Part shown: positions 1-6,190 of the stretch, piece after piece
Position numbering within the stretch: position 1 is the stretch's first letter
Layout: the number at the start of each line of letters is the position of its first letter
Source: an uncultured Methanobrevibacter sp.
GTDB lineage: Archaea > Methanobacteriota > Methanobacteria > Methanobacteriales > Methanobacteriaceae
Direction of reading: 5' to 3'
NCBI RefSeq assembly: GCF_937898925.1
Contig: NZ_CALDKF010000061.1
Span: 1 to 6,815 of the forward strand
Length of the DNA stretch: 6,815 nucleotides
Program-made: the position numbers and the translations under genes
The notes under the pieces: model-generated
The model's database searches: none
Told to the model about the DNA's origin: nothing
Seen by the model: the letters and a program-made list of their open reading frames with translations, nothing else

Positions 1-1683
1 AAAAAGAATGGTTTTATGGCTCAAACTGTTGCTGGAATGATAATGCCTATTATGGGAAATATAAGTAATATTACTACAGCAATTACAACTGTAGTTGCTG
101 GTATTTTTTGTATAAATGGAAAAATTAGTTTAGGTACAATTACAATATTTTCGAAATTTTCAAAAGAATATTCAAGGCCGATTACAGAAATTTCAAATCA
201 GTTTAATGTTATTCAATCTGGAATTGCTGGAGCTGAAAGAATTTTTAATCTTATTGATGAAAACAATGAGATATGTGATAATTTGGAATACAATAAACAG
301 CCAATTATACTGAATAATCTTGTTTTAGTCTTCAATGGAGAGATATATAATTTCAATAAGCTTGAAGAATTCCTAAAAGAAAATGATGAAAATTACTCCA
401 AGCCTAAAAGCGATAGCCAATTATTGGCTAATTTAATCAATTATTATTACAATTCAAATGATGAAAATCTGTTGGAATCAGTTAAATCAGTGATTAATGA
501 ATTGGACGCTGACTATTCATTTGCAGTTTATGATAAGAAACATGATAATTTAGCAATATCTAGAGATCCAATTGGAGTGAAGCCATTATTCTATGGAATG
601 GATGAAGAAAAAGACTTTAAAGTCTTTGCATCAGAGAAAAAAGCTCTTTGGAAAGCTGGAATAGCTGATGGAAATATTCATGATTTGACACCGGGATGTA
701 TATTGTACAACTGGAAAACAGTTGATTTAGAAGATAATTTGATTAAAAAACTGATTAATACTGATTTTAAGGAAATAAAAAGCAATTATAATGAATATAA
801 GGATTTTCTTGAAACAAAAGATTCATATGAAGTTTATAAAGAACTCTTGAGAGATGATTTATACTCTGCAGTTGAAAAGAGAGTGAATAACATTTCCAAT
901 ATTGGATTGATATTTTCAGGTGGTGTAGATAGTACCATTTTAGCTGTTTTACTAAAGCAAATAGCTGAAAAGAGGAATAATGAAGATAATTCCATTCCAC
1001 TTAATATCAAGTTATATTCTGTAGGTGTTGAAAACTCACAAGACATTAGATTCAGTAAGGAAATAGCTGAAGAATTGGATCTTCCTATAAAAACAATTAT
1101 TATTGATGAAACTACTGTAAAGGAATCAATCAAACCTGTTTTAACCGCTATTGAAGATGATAATGTAATGAAGTTAGGAGTTGGAATGACAATTTATCTT
1201 GCTGCAAAGGCAATGAAAGAGGATAATGTCAAGGTTGCGCTATCTGGTCAGGGAGCAGATGAGCTCTTCGGAGGCTATAATCGCTATCTTAAGCATTTTG
1301 AGGAAAACAGTCTATTTGATGCCTATTTTGCCCTTGATGAGGAAATCTATCATGATATTGCAAACATGTACCATGTGAATCTTGAGCGTGATGATGCAGT
1401 GTCAATGGCTAATGGAGTTGAACTAAGAGTTCCGTTCTTGGATATGGATATAATCGATTTGTCATTGGATATTCCAGGAATATATAAAATAAAAGATAAT
1501 GAGGATATCTTGAGAAAGCATATATTAAGAGATGTGGCTAAATCCATTGGCGTTCCTGATTATATAGCAGATAGGCCTAAAAAGGCAGCTCAATACGGTT
1601 CTGGAATCAATAAAATCTTGAAAAAGAAAGTTTTAAGATCATTTGACATTGAGGAATTCATTGAAAATCTAAAGAAAAATTAA
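1..1683 (+). CDS. asnB: Chimeric ORF, 5'-partial: ABC exporter membrane segment fused in frame to N-terminally truncated asparagine synthetase
   Basis: The frame is open to base 1 (codons K-K-N-G-F before the first ATG at 16), so the true start lies outside the window. Numbering from Met16, residues 1-85 match the end of an MsbA/type-IV ABC exporter membrane domain: helix 5 with MPIM at 10-13, GKISLG at 35-40, helix 6, and the closing signature AGAERIFNLIDE (71-82). From about residue 94 it is class-II glutamine amidotransferase/AsnB: QPI (95-97), VFNGEIYNF (105-113), SD (132-133), SRDPIGVKPLFYG (182-194). The synthetase domain is complete: PP-loop SGGVDS (301-306), LSGQGADELFGGY (409-421), VELRVPFLD (468-476), and a C-terminal RPKKAAQYGSGI stretch. 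AsnB normally makes Asn from Asp, ATP and Gln in the cytoplasm. Missing are Cys1 and the first ~70-80 residues, so glutaminase activity should be absent; ammonia-dependent synthesis is conceivable. There is no ATG between Met13 and Met195, so a separate AsnB start is unlikely. It may be a real fusion, a pseudogene by rearrangement, or an assembly join. Confidence 0.85.
   Translation, partial: KKNGFMAQTVAGMIMPIMGNISNITTAITTVVAGIFCINGKISLGTITIFSKFSKEYSRPITEISNQFNVIQSGIAGAERIFNLIDENNEICDNLEYNKQPIILNNLVLVFNGEIYNFNKLEEFLKENDENYSKPKSDSQLLANLINYYYNSNDENLLESVKSVINELDADYSFAVYDKKHDNLAISRDPIGVKPLFYGMDEEKDFKVFASEKKALWKAGIADGNIHDLTPGCILYNWKTVDLEDNLIKKLINTDFKEIKSNYNEYKDFLETKDSYEVYKELLRDDLYSAVEKRVNNISNIGLIFSGGVDSTILAVLLKQIAEKRNNEDNSIPLNIKLYSVGVENSQDIRFSKEIAEELDLPIKTIIIDETTVKESIKPVLTAIEDDNVMKLGVGMTIYLAAKAMKEDNVKVALSGQGADELFGGYNRYLKHFEENSLFDAYFALDEEIYHDIANMYHVNLERDDAVSMANGVELRVPFLDMDIIDLSLDIPGIYKIKDNEDILRKHILRDVAKSIGVPDYIADRPKKAAQYGSGINKILKKKVLRSFDIEEFIENLKKN
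268..300 (+). other. Fusion junction between ABC-exporter and AsnB coding sequence
   Basis: ABC-exporter similarity ends just after LIDENNE (residues 79-85 from Met16). This is where an ABC exporter enters the linker to its ATPase domain. AsnB similarity begins at about KQPI (94-97), the conserved stretch just before VFNGEIYNF. The frame stays open through the roughly 30 bases between. I see no insertion sequence, inverted repeat or composition change here. The assignment of each side is by family pattern recognition; the exact breakpoint is uncertain by about ten codons. Confidence 0.65.
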
Positions 1684-1690
1684 TTTTTTT
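1673..1690 (+). terminator. Probable weak U-tract terminator at the end of the AsnB chimera
   Basis: A perfect palindrome AAAAATTAATTTTT (1675-1688) spans the TAA stop and runs into seven T (1684-1690). It has no real loop, so the T run is probably what matters; archaeal RNA polymerase can terminate on U-rich tracts alone. Some read-through into the acyltransferase gene 44 bases on is likely. Confidence 0.4.
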
Positions 1691-1727
1691 ACTTATCAGA
1701 TGCTAATTTTGTATATTATGTGATTTT

Positions 1728-2732
1728 ATGAATGCAAACAATACTAACAAAAGAATTAATAGATTTGATAATCTAAGAGGATTGGCAATATTTTTAGTTG
1801 TTTTGGGACATATGGCTTTTTCTACAAAGTTTTTAAGCATAAATTATTTACATAGCTACATCTTTATCTTTCATTTAGCCATATTGTTTTTTGTTGCAGG
1901 TTATTTTTCTAAAATTGACTTGAATCAACCCATTAAAATATTCAAGCGCATATTGGTTCCCTATATATTATTCACAATTATTTATTGGATAATTTATATT
2001 CCATTTGGAAAGCCGAGTGAGGCTATTTTTATCTATCCAACTTATGCATTATGGTTTTTGTTGTCATTGTTCTTTATGAAAATGGCATTGCCAATACTTG
2101 ATAAATTAAGATATCCAATTTTATTTACCTTCATATTGGCATTGTTGTTTGGATTTATAAAATATACTGGTGATATCTTAAGTTTATCAAGAACATTTTG
2201 TTTTTTACCCGTATTTTTAACAGGTTTTTACTTTAATGAATACAAGGCAAGACTTAGGGAAAACTACAGCAATATAAGTTCAGCATTGGAAAATAGTAAA
2301 GTCATATTCCTTTCAGTGCTTATTGCCTTTTTGGCATCCTTTTCAGTGGCATATTTCATTCCTGGAAGCATCATTATGATGAAATTTCCATATGATGGTT
2401 CATATCTAATCAATATTGCTGTAAGGGCTTTAATAATAGTTTTAGGCATAGCTATCACATTGATCATAAATCGGTTTATGACTGACAAGGAATGTTTCCT
2501 GACTAAATGGGGAAGGAATTCCATGGCAATTTATATCTTGCACATATTTTTCATTGTCTTAGTGAAAAAGTTCACTGAATCTTTCTTTTATAGCCAAAGT
2601 GAGATAGTTGCACTTTTAATTACATTTATCTTAAGTTTCCTGATTGTAATTTTCTTATCACAGGATTGGATAAGCAAATGCTTTAACAGGACAATGGAAT
2701 TCTTTGCAAATTTAATTTTAAAAGATGCTTAA
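1728..2732 (+). CDS. Acyltransferase-3 family membrane protein (fucose 4-O-acetylase-like)
   Basis: A 334-residue, very hydrophobic protein with about ten predicted membrane helices and no cleavable signal peptide. Family features in order: FDNLRGLAIFLVVLGH (13-28; Asp14, Arg17 and His28 match the conserved D-x-x-R-G and His), FHLAILFFVAGYF (48-60), LWFLLSLFF (108-116), LSRTFCFLPVFLTGFYF (153-169) and WGRNSMAIYILH (261-272). Proteins of this family move acyl groups, usually acetyl, onto sugars or lipids of surface glycans across the membrane. The LWFLL and LSRTF blocks point to the COG3594 (NolL-like) branch. The substrate cannot be read from the sequence; a cell-surface polysaccharide sugar is an inference. 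The length fits a complete single-domain enzyme. The start is chosen because NKRINRFDNLRG follows it at the usual distance. Its ribosome site is weak, GTGAT at 1720-1724, three bases before the ATG. It lies 44 bp after the AsnB chimera and seems unrelated to the amino-acid genes around it. Confidence 0.85.
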   Translation: MNANNTNKRINRFDNLRGLAIFLVVLGHMAFSTKFLSINYLHSYIFIFHLAILFFVAGYFSKIDLNQPIKIFKRILVPYILFTIIYWIIYIPFGKPSEAIFIYPTYALWFLLSLFFMKMALPILDKLRYPILFTFILALLFGFIKYTGDILSLSRTFCFLPVFLTGFYFNEYKARLRENYSNISSALENSKVIFLSVLIAFLASFSVAYFIPGSIIMMKFPYDGSYLINIAVRALIIVLGIAITLIINRFMTDKECFLTKWGRNSMAIYILHIFFIVLVKKFTESFFYSQSEIVALLITFILSFLIVIFLSQDWISKCFNRTMEFFANLILKDA

Positions 2733-2846
2733 AATAGAAATTGCTTAAATTCATTTATTATAAAAGTATATTAATATTAATAAACATATATTAAATTAAT
2801 ATAAATTTAACTTATATTCTAAAATTATAAAATAGGCAAATTAAGC

Positions 2847-2857
2847 CTTTATAATTA
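2847..2857 (+). promoter_or_regulatory. Candidate TATA box for gatC
   Basis: TTTATAAT at 2848-2855 in the 165-base spacer before gatC would place transcription start near 2875-2880, leaving a short leader that holds the GGAG site at 2887-2890. A small inverted repeat, AGGC (2834-2837) and GCCT (2845-2848) with a 7-base gap, touches the TATA-like site and could be an operator. The whole spacer is so A+T rich that other TATA-like matches exist (for example 2811-2819), so the choice is tentative. Confidence 0.3.
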
Positions 2858-2897
2858 AAATAACCAATTTTTAAATAAAATTTCAAGGAGAATTTAA

Positions 2898-3113
2898 ATG
2901 GCAATTGAAAAAGATGCAGAAAAGATCTTAGAAGAATTTTCAAAAACCTTAGATAAAGTTCCTGAATTGGAAGGAACCTATTACATTACTGATAACCTTA
3001 ACTTAAACCGTGAAGATGAATCCGAACAAAACGATTCAACTAAAATTGTCAGAAATGCAAGAACTGACAAAGACGGCAATGTAGTTGTGAAAAAGGCAGA
3101 ATGGACTGGTTAA
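2898..3113 (+). CDS. gatC: Archaeal-type GatC, Asp-tRNA(Asn) amidotransferase subunit C
   Basis: A 71-residue protein that aligns by eye with the later part of GatC. There is an amphipathic helix AEKILEEFSKTLDKVPELEG (7-26), then a linker with NLNREDE (35-41; compare NVLREDEV in bacterial GatC), a Ser/Asp-rich stretch, and a C-terminal RNARTDKDGNVVVKKAEW (52-69), matching the usual NAP-x(n)-DG-x-x-x-V-P-K-V end. GatC clamps GatA to GatB in the complex that turns Asp-tRNA(Asn) (and in some organisms Glu-tRNA(Gln)) into the amidated form; in methanogens the Asn role is the expected one. It is shorter than bacterial GatC (about 95 residues) because the first helix is missing; this seems typical of archaeal versions from memory. 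gatA and gatB are not in the window. The start is well set by GGAG at 2887-2890, seven bases upstream. It is 66 bp ahead of the ACT gene and may share its transcript. Confidence 0.75.
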   Translation: MAIEKDAEKILEEFSKTLDKVPELEGTYYITDNLNLNREDESEQNDSTKIVRNARTDKDGNVVVKKAEWTG

Positions 3114-3124
3114 TTAGGACATTA

Positions 3125-3140
3125 AGATTAAAATAAATCT
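3125..3140 (+). promoter_or_regulatory. Small inverted repeat in the gatC-ACT spacer
   Basis: AGATT (3125-3129) and AATCT (3136-3140) form a 5-base dyad with a 6-base gap in the 66-base spacer before the ACT-domain gene. It could be an operator or a weak hairpin, but a match of this size is easily due to chance in such A+T-rich DNA. No clear TATA box or T run splits gatC from the next gene, so they may be one transcript. Confidence 0.2.
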
Positions 3141-3179
3141 AATTAAATTAATTGTAATAAACTAAAAGGGGATTATATT

Positions 3180-3665
3180 ATGAGAATGAATTTAATTCTT
3201 GAAATATTGGATATTCCGGGACAATTGGTTTCTATCTTAAATCCAATAGGAGAACTTGGAGCAAATGTAGTTACAATTGTTCACAAAAGGGAAATCAAGG
3301 CAGAAGAAGGTAAAGCTGCTATTCAAATAGCTATCGAAGGTGAAAGAGAGAACTTGCAAGCTGTTATAGACAGATTCAAGGAAATGAACATACCTCTTAT
3401 TGAAGTGGATGACACTGTAAGAAAGGAAAAGTTAAGTGCAATTCTCTATGGCCACATTATCGACAGAGACTTAAGAGACACTGTAGATAAGATCAATGCT
3501 GTTGATGGCCTTGTCGTTAGTGATTTACAATTGAAATTAGATGGTGAACTTAAATCAACTGCTTTATTAACTGTTGAACTTGATTTAGGTAAAAGAGAAA
3601 TAGCATATAATAAAATCATGGAAATAGCTAAGGAGAAGGACTTCTTGGTTATTGATGAGGTATAG
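3180..3665 (+). CDS. Two-ACT-domain amino acid-binding protein, likely regulator of homoserine dehydrogenase
   Basis: A 161-residue soluble protein. Residues 3-76 form a clear ACT domain: strand MNLILEILD, ligand-loop motif DIPGQL (11-16), helix, then GANVVTIVHKRE (27-38), a second helix and a last strand. Residues 85-161 repeat the beta-alpha-beta-beta-alpha-beta pattern (LSAILYGHII, helix to about 107, VSDLQLKLD, STALLTVELD, helix 140-152, FLVIDEV) and look like a degenerate second ACT domain. ACT domains bind amino acids and control enzymes of amino-acid synthesis. The hom gene starts 11 bases downstream and its product lacks the C-terminal ACT domain that many homoserine dehydrogenases carry. 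This protein is therefore probably its separate effector-binding subunit, perhaps for threonine; that partnership is inferred. There is no DNA-binding domain. The start is supported by AAGGGG at 3166-3171, eight bases upstream; Met3 is a possible alternative. Confidence 0.8.
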   Translation: MRMNLILEILDIPGQLVSILNPIGELGANVVTIVHKREIKAEEGKAAIQIAIEGERENLQAVIDRFKEMNIPLIEVDDTVRKEKLSAILYGHIIDRDLRDTVDKINAVDGLVVSDLQLKLDGELKSTALLTVELDLGKREIAYNKIMEIAKEKDFLVIDEV

Positions 3666-3670
3666 GAGGA
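3664..3670 (+). promoter_or_regulatory. Strong ribosome binding site of hom, overlapping the stop of the ACT gene
   Basis: AGGAGGA begins inside the TAG stop codon (3663-3665) of the ACT-domain gene and ends six bases before the hom ATG. This arrangement suggests translational coupling, giving linked production of the ACT protein and the dehydrogenase. The 12 bases GAATTTAAATGG around the hom start (3669-3680) also occur around the gatC start (2890-2901). Confidence 0.75.
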
Positions 3671-3676
3671 ATTTAA

Positions 3677-4693
3677 ATGGATGAATGTAAACTTATATTA
3701 ATGGGTTTTGGAGCTGTAGGCCAAGGTGTAGCTAAGGCTATCTCCTTAAAGAAGGATATGATTAATGAGAAATACGGAATCACTTTAAAAGTTGTAGCAG
3801 CTGCTGACTCATCTACATCTGCAATATGCCAAGATGGATTGGATGAAGAATTACTCCTTAAAACCAAAGAAGAGTCTGGAAAATTAGCAAATTATCCTGA
3901 ATACGGCAGTGACAAGTCAGGTATTGATGTATTGGATGCAGTGGATTATGATGTCTTGATTGAAGCAACTCCAACAAACATCAAGGATGCTGAACCTGCA
4001 AAATCATTGACCTTAAAGGCATTTGCTGATGGAAAGGATGTTGTTACCTCAAACAAAGGACATTTAGCATTATTCTATAAGGAATTGATTGAAGCTAAGG
4101 AAGCTGCAGGAGTGGACTTCAAGTTTGAAGCATCTGTTGGTGGAGCTATGCCTATCATCAACTTATGTCAAGAAACCCTTGCAAGCTGTGGAATCAGCTC
4201 AATCAAAGGTATCTTAAACGGTACCACCAATTATATCCTATCAAGAATGACCACTGAAGGAATGAGCTATGAAAATACATTGGCAGAAGCACAGCAATTA
4301 GGAATCGCTGAAACTGACCCTACACAAGATGTGGAAGGTATTGATGCAGCATGTAAAGTGGTTATTTTAGCTAATTCTGTTTTAGGCATCGATGCAACTT
4401 ATGCTGATGTTGAAGTTAGAGGCATATCCGATGTATCTTTAGATGCAATCAATCTTGCTAAAGAGGAAGGTTACTATGTAAAATTGATTGGAGAAGTTTC
4501 TGAAAAACAATTGAAAGTATCTCCAAGACTTGTTAAGAAAAACAGTCCATTTGCAATCGATGGAACATTGAACTTAGCAAATGTAACTACCGATTTGGCA
4601 GATGACATAACTGTAATGGGAAAAGGAGCAGGATCTTTAGAAACCGCTTCTGCAATGCTTACAGATTTAATCAATATTATTAAGAACAAATAA
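3677..4693 (+). CDS. hom: Homoserine dehydrogenase, short form without ACT domain
   Basis: A 338-residue cytoplasmic enzyme that reduces L-aspartate 4-semialdehyde to L-homoserine with NAD(P)H, the branch step toward threonine and methionine. The N-terminal Rossmann domain has GFGAVG (10-15). Then come VLIEATPTN (93-101), SNKG (125-128, with the conserved Lys127), EASVGGAMPII (151-161), GILNGTTNYIL (178-188) and ETDPTQDVEGIDAACK (212-227). Glu212, Asp218, Asp223 and Lys227 fall exactly where the active-site Glu208, Asp214, Asp219 and Lys223 of the yeast enzyme would be (offset of 4), so it should be active. It ends without the C-terminal ACT domain of the longer bacterial form, and an ACT protein is encoded 11 bases upstream. 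The start is fixed by AGGAGGA at the right distance and by the glycine motif close to the N terminus. A hairpin and T runs follow directly. Confidence 0.95.
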   Translation: MDECKLILMGFGAVGQGVAKAISLKKDMINEKYGITLKVVAAADSSTSAICQDGLDEELLLKTKEESGKLANYPEYGSDKSGIDVLDAVDYDVLIEATPTNIKDAEPAKSLTLKAFADGKDVVTSNKGHLALFYKELIEAKEAAGVDFKFEASVGGAMPIINLCQETLASCGISSIKGILNGTTNYILSRMTTEGMSYENTLAEAQQLGIAETDPTQDVEGIDAACKVVILANSVLGIDATYADVEVRGISDVSLDAINLAKEEGYYVKLIGEVSEKQLKVSPRLVKKNSPFAIDGTLNLANVTTDLADDITVMGKGAGSLETASAMLTDLINIIKNK

Positions 4694-4731
4694 TTTATTG
4701 TTCTACTTTTACTTTTTTTAATAATTTTTTT
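4683..4731 (+). terminator. Hairpin plus U-tract terminator after hom
   Basis: AGAACAA (4683-4689) and TTGTTCT (4698-4704) form a 7-bp stem with an 8-base loop spanning the hom stop codon. T runs follow at 4713-4719 and 4725-4731. This makes the apgM-like gene 175 bases on likely to have its own promoter. The TTCTACTTT just after the stem recurs in the next terminator. Confidence 0.65.
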
Positions 4732-4763
4732 AAATTTAATTTTTAAAAGTAATTAAATATTAC

Positions 4764-4828
4764 AGATATTCTAGATAATTTTAGATTATTATAGATTATT
4801 AGATTATTTAGATTAGATACAGATTATA
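4764..4828 (+). repeat. Imperfect tandem AGATTATT repeats in the hom-apgM spacer
   Basis: About eight copies of an AGATTATT-like octamer occur: 4764 (AGATATT), 4773 (AGATAATT), 4783, 4793 and 4801 (all exact AGATTATT), 4810 (AGATT), 4815 (AGATAC) and 4821 (AGATTATA). The first lies 105 bases and the last about 40 bases before the apgM-like start, where promoter elements are expected; TATA-like candidates are 4753-4760 and 4823-4830. The array may be a set of protein-binding sites or simple slippage of A+T-rich DNA. It is far too short and variable for CRISPR. The rest of the 4694-4868 spacer holds only the terminator and the ribosome site AGGAG (4857-4861). Confidence 0.6.
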
Positions 4829-4868
4829 CTTATTTGATAACATTGTTAAAAGAAAAAGGAGTTTTATA

Positions 4869-6080
4869 ATGAAATATGTTATTGTTATTGAAGATGGTGC
4901 AAGTGATTATCCAATAGAGGAAATTGATGGAAAAACTCCTCTTAAAATAGCTGATAAACCTGTTTTAGATAAGATAGCTAGAGAAGGAAAGACTGGATTA
5001 ATCCAAAATGTGCCTGAAACCTTACCCCCTGGATCTGATGTGGCTAATATGAGCATATTCGGTTACGACCCATTGGAATATTATACTGGTCGTGGACCTC
5101 TTGAAGCTGCAAGTATGGGTGTAGAGACAAAAGAAGGAGATGTTGTATTCCGTTGCAATACCATTACAGAGCGTGATGGTTTAATGGCAAGTTCAAATGC
5201 AGGACACATTTCTTCAGAAGAGGCTGCAGAGCTTATGGAAGCGTTGAATGAATACTTTAATGATAAATATCCTGATTTCAAGGGAAAATTCTATCCTGGA
5301 GTAAGCTACAGACATTTATTTGTATACAATGATAAGGAAAATGCTGAAAACTTAGCAAAACTCGATATGGTTCCTCCACATGACTTTGTTGGAGAGACTA
5401 TTGAAGACAAGATTCAATTTGATTCATTTGCAGATGAAGTAAAAGCAATCATGTTAGAATCTAAAGAAGCATTAGAAAACCATCCTGTTAATCAAAAAAG
5501 GATTGAAGAAGGCAAGGAACCATGTAATATGGTTTGGTTCTGGGGTCAAGGAACTATGCCGGACATGCCAAAGATGGAAGATGTTTATGGCCTTAAAGGT
5601 GCTGTAATCACTGGTGTAGACCTGATTAAAGGTTTAGGTGTATGTTCCGGTTGCACTAATCTGGATGTTCCAGGAGCAACTGCATTCTTTGATACAGATT
5701 ATAATGCAAAAGGAGAATATGCAGTAAATGCACTGAAGGACAATGATATTGTATTTGTTCACATAGAAGCTCCAGATGAAGCAGGACATGCTAAAAACTT
5801 AGAAGAAAAGGTTAAGGGAATTGAAAACATTGACAAATATATCCTCGCTCCATTGGTTGAAGCATTAGAAAACGAATACAAGGACTTTAAAATAGCAGTT
5901 CTACCTGATCATCCAACTCCAATAGATGTTGGTACACACACAAGAGATATGGTGCCTATTGCTATCTATTCATCTAAAGATGAAGCAGATGATGTAATGG
6001 TCTATGATGAAGATAGCGTTAAAGATGGTGCATTAGGTGAATTAGTAGGCTGTAATTTGCTTAAATTGTTATTAGAATAA
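4869..6080 (+). CDS. apgM: Archaeal phosphoglycerate mutase family protein (aPGM, COG3635); possible ThrB2-type homoserine kinase
   Basis: A 403-residue cytoplasmic metalloenzyme of the alkaline phosphatase superfamily, about full family length. Metal and catalytic residues are visible: Asp9 in VIEDG, the nucleophile Ser56 in PPGSDVANMSIFGYDP (53-68), GRGPLEAASMG (74-84), WFWGQG (223-228), VPGATAFFDT (267-276), APDEAGH (301-307, Asp303 and His307), DH (347-348) and THTRDMVPI (356-364, His357). Family members interconvert 3- and 2-phosphoglycerate in glycolysis/gluconeogenesis. A related group found beside threonine genes has been proposed to phosphorylate homoserine. The neighbour hom makes that second role worth considering, but the active-site motifs are shared, so the sequence as I read it does not decide. 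The start is supported by AGGAG at 4857-4861, seven bases upstream, and by MKYVIVIEDG, the usual family N terminus. It has its own spacer after a terminator, so it is probably transcribed apart from hom. A strong terminator follows. Confidence 0.88.
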   Translation: MKYVIVIEDGASDYPIEEIDGKTPLKIADKPVLDKIAREGKTGLIQNVPETLPPGSDVANMSIFGYDPLEYYTGRGPLEAASMGVETKEGDVVFRCNTITERDGLMASSNAGHISSEEAAELMEALNEYFNDKYPDFKGKFYPGVSYRHLFVYNDKENAENLAKLDMVPPHDFVGETIEDKIQFDSFADEVKAIMLESKEALENHPVNQKRIEEGKEPCNMVWFWGQGTMPDMPKMEDVYGLKGAVITGVDLIKGLGVCSGCTNLDVPGATAFFDTDYNAKGEYAVNALKDNDIVFVHIEAPDEAGHAKNLEEKVKGIENIDKYILAPLVEALENEYKDFKIAVLPDHPTPIDVGTHTRDMVPIAIYSSKDEADDVMVYDEDSVKDGALGELVGCNLLKLLLE

Positions 6081-6129
6081 TTTTAATAATTATTCTACTT
6101 TCTTTTTTTATCTTTTTTTTATTTTTTTT
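6073..6129 (+). terminator. Strong hairpin plus U-tract terminator after the apgM-like gene
   Basis: TAGAATAATT (6073-6082) and AATTATTCTA (6088-6097) form a perfect 10-bp stem with the 5-base loop TTAAT, spanning the TAA stop (6078-6080). Three long T runs follow, at about 6103-6109, 6113-6120 and 6122-6129. This is the clearest terminator in the window. It shares TTCTACTTT (6093-6101) with the hom terminator (4701-4709). Confidence 0.8.
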
Positions 6130-6190
6130 AACTAATTAGAACTTTTTTAAATTTATTTTCTAGTTTTTTTTTAACTTATTTTTTAAAAAA

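Noticed and set aside
767..1133. Overlapping minus-strand open frames opposite the AsnB part
   Set aside because: They lie inside a frame with clear AsnB motifs, have low-complexity Ser/Leu/Tyr-rich translations and no ribosome site or promoter; they are shadows of the real gene.
1350..1547. Minus-strand frame opposite the AsnB C-terminal region
   Set aside because: Covered by the VELRVPFLD region of AsnB and without recognisable features of its own.
604..1683. Separate asparagine synthetase gene starting at an internal ATG
   Set aside because: The first internal ATG after the junction region (Met195 from base 16) would cut away the rest of the amidotransferase domain, which is conserved upstream in the same frame, so the continuous chimeric frame is the better reading.
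2264..2524. Minus-strand 86-codon frame within the acyltransferase gene
   Set aside because: The + strand frame carries the family motifs through this stretch; the opposite frame has none and no start signals.
3114..3179. Leader-peptide attenuator or riboswitch before the ACT-hom genes
   Set aside because: The spacer is only 66 bases, holds no ATG-led short frame rich in Thr/Met codons and only a 5-base dyad, so nothing supports a structured leader.
3673..3867. Minus-strand frame opposite the start of hom
   Set aside because: It overlaps the Rossmann glycine motif of hom and is an antisense shadow.
4474..4689. Minus-strand frame opposite the end of hom
   Set aside because: It lies inside the hom coding region and has no features of its own.
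4764..4828. CRISPR array
   Set aside because: The repeats are about 8 bases, imperfect and have no unique spacers of 30-40 bases.
5081..5281. Minus-strand frame inside the apgM-like gene
   Set aside because: Antisense to conserved GRGPLEAASMG coding sequence; no support for expression.
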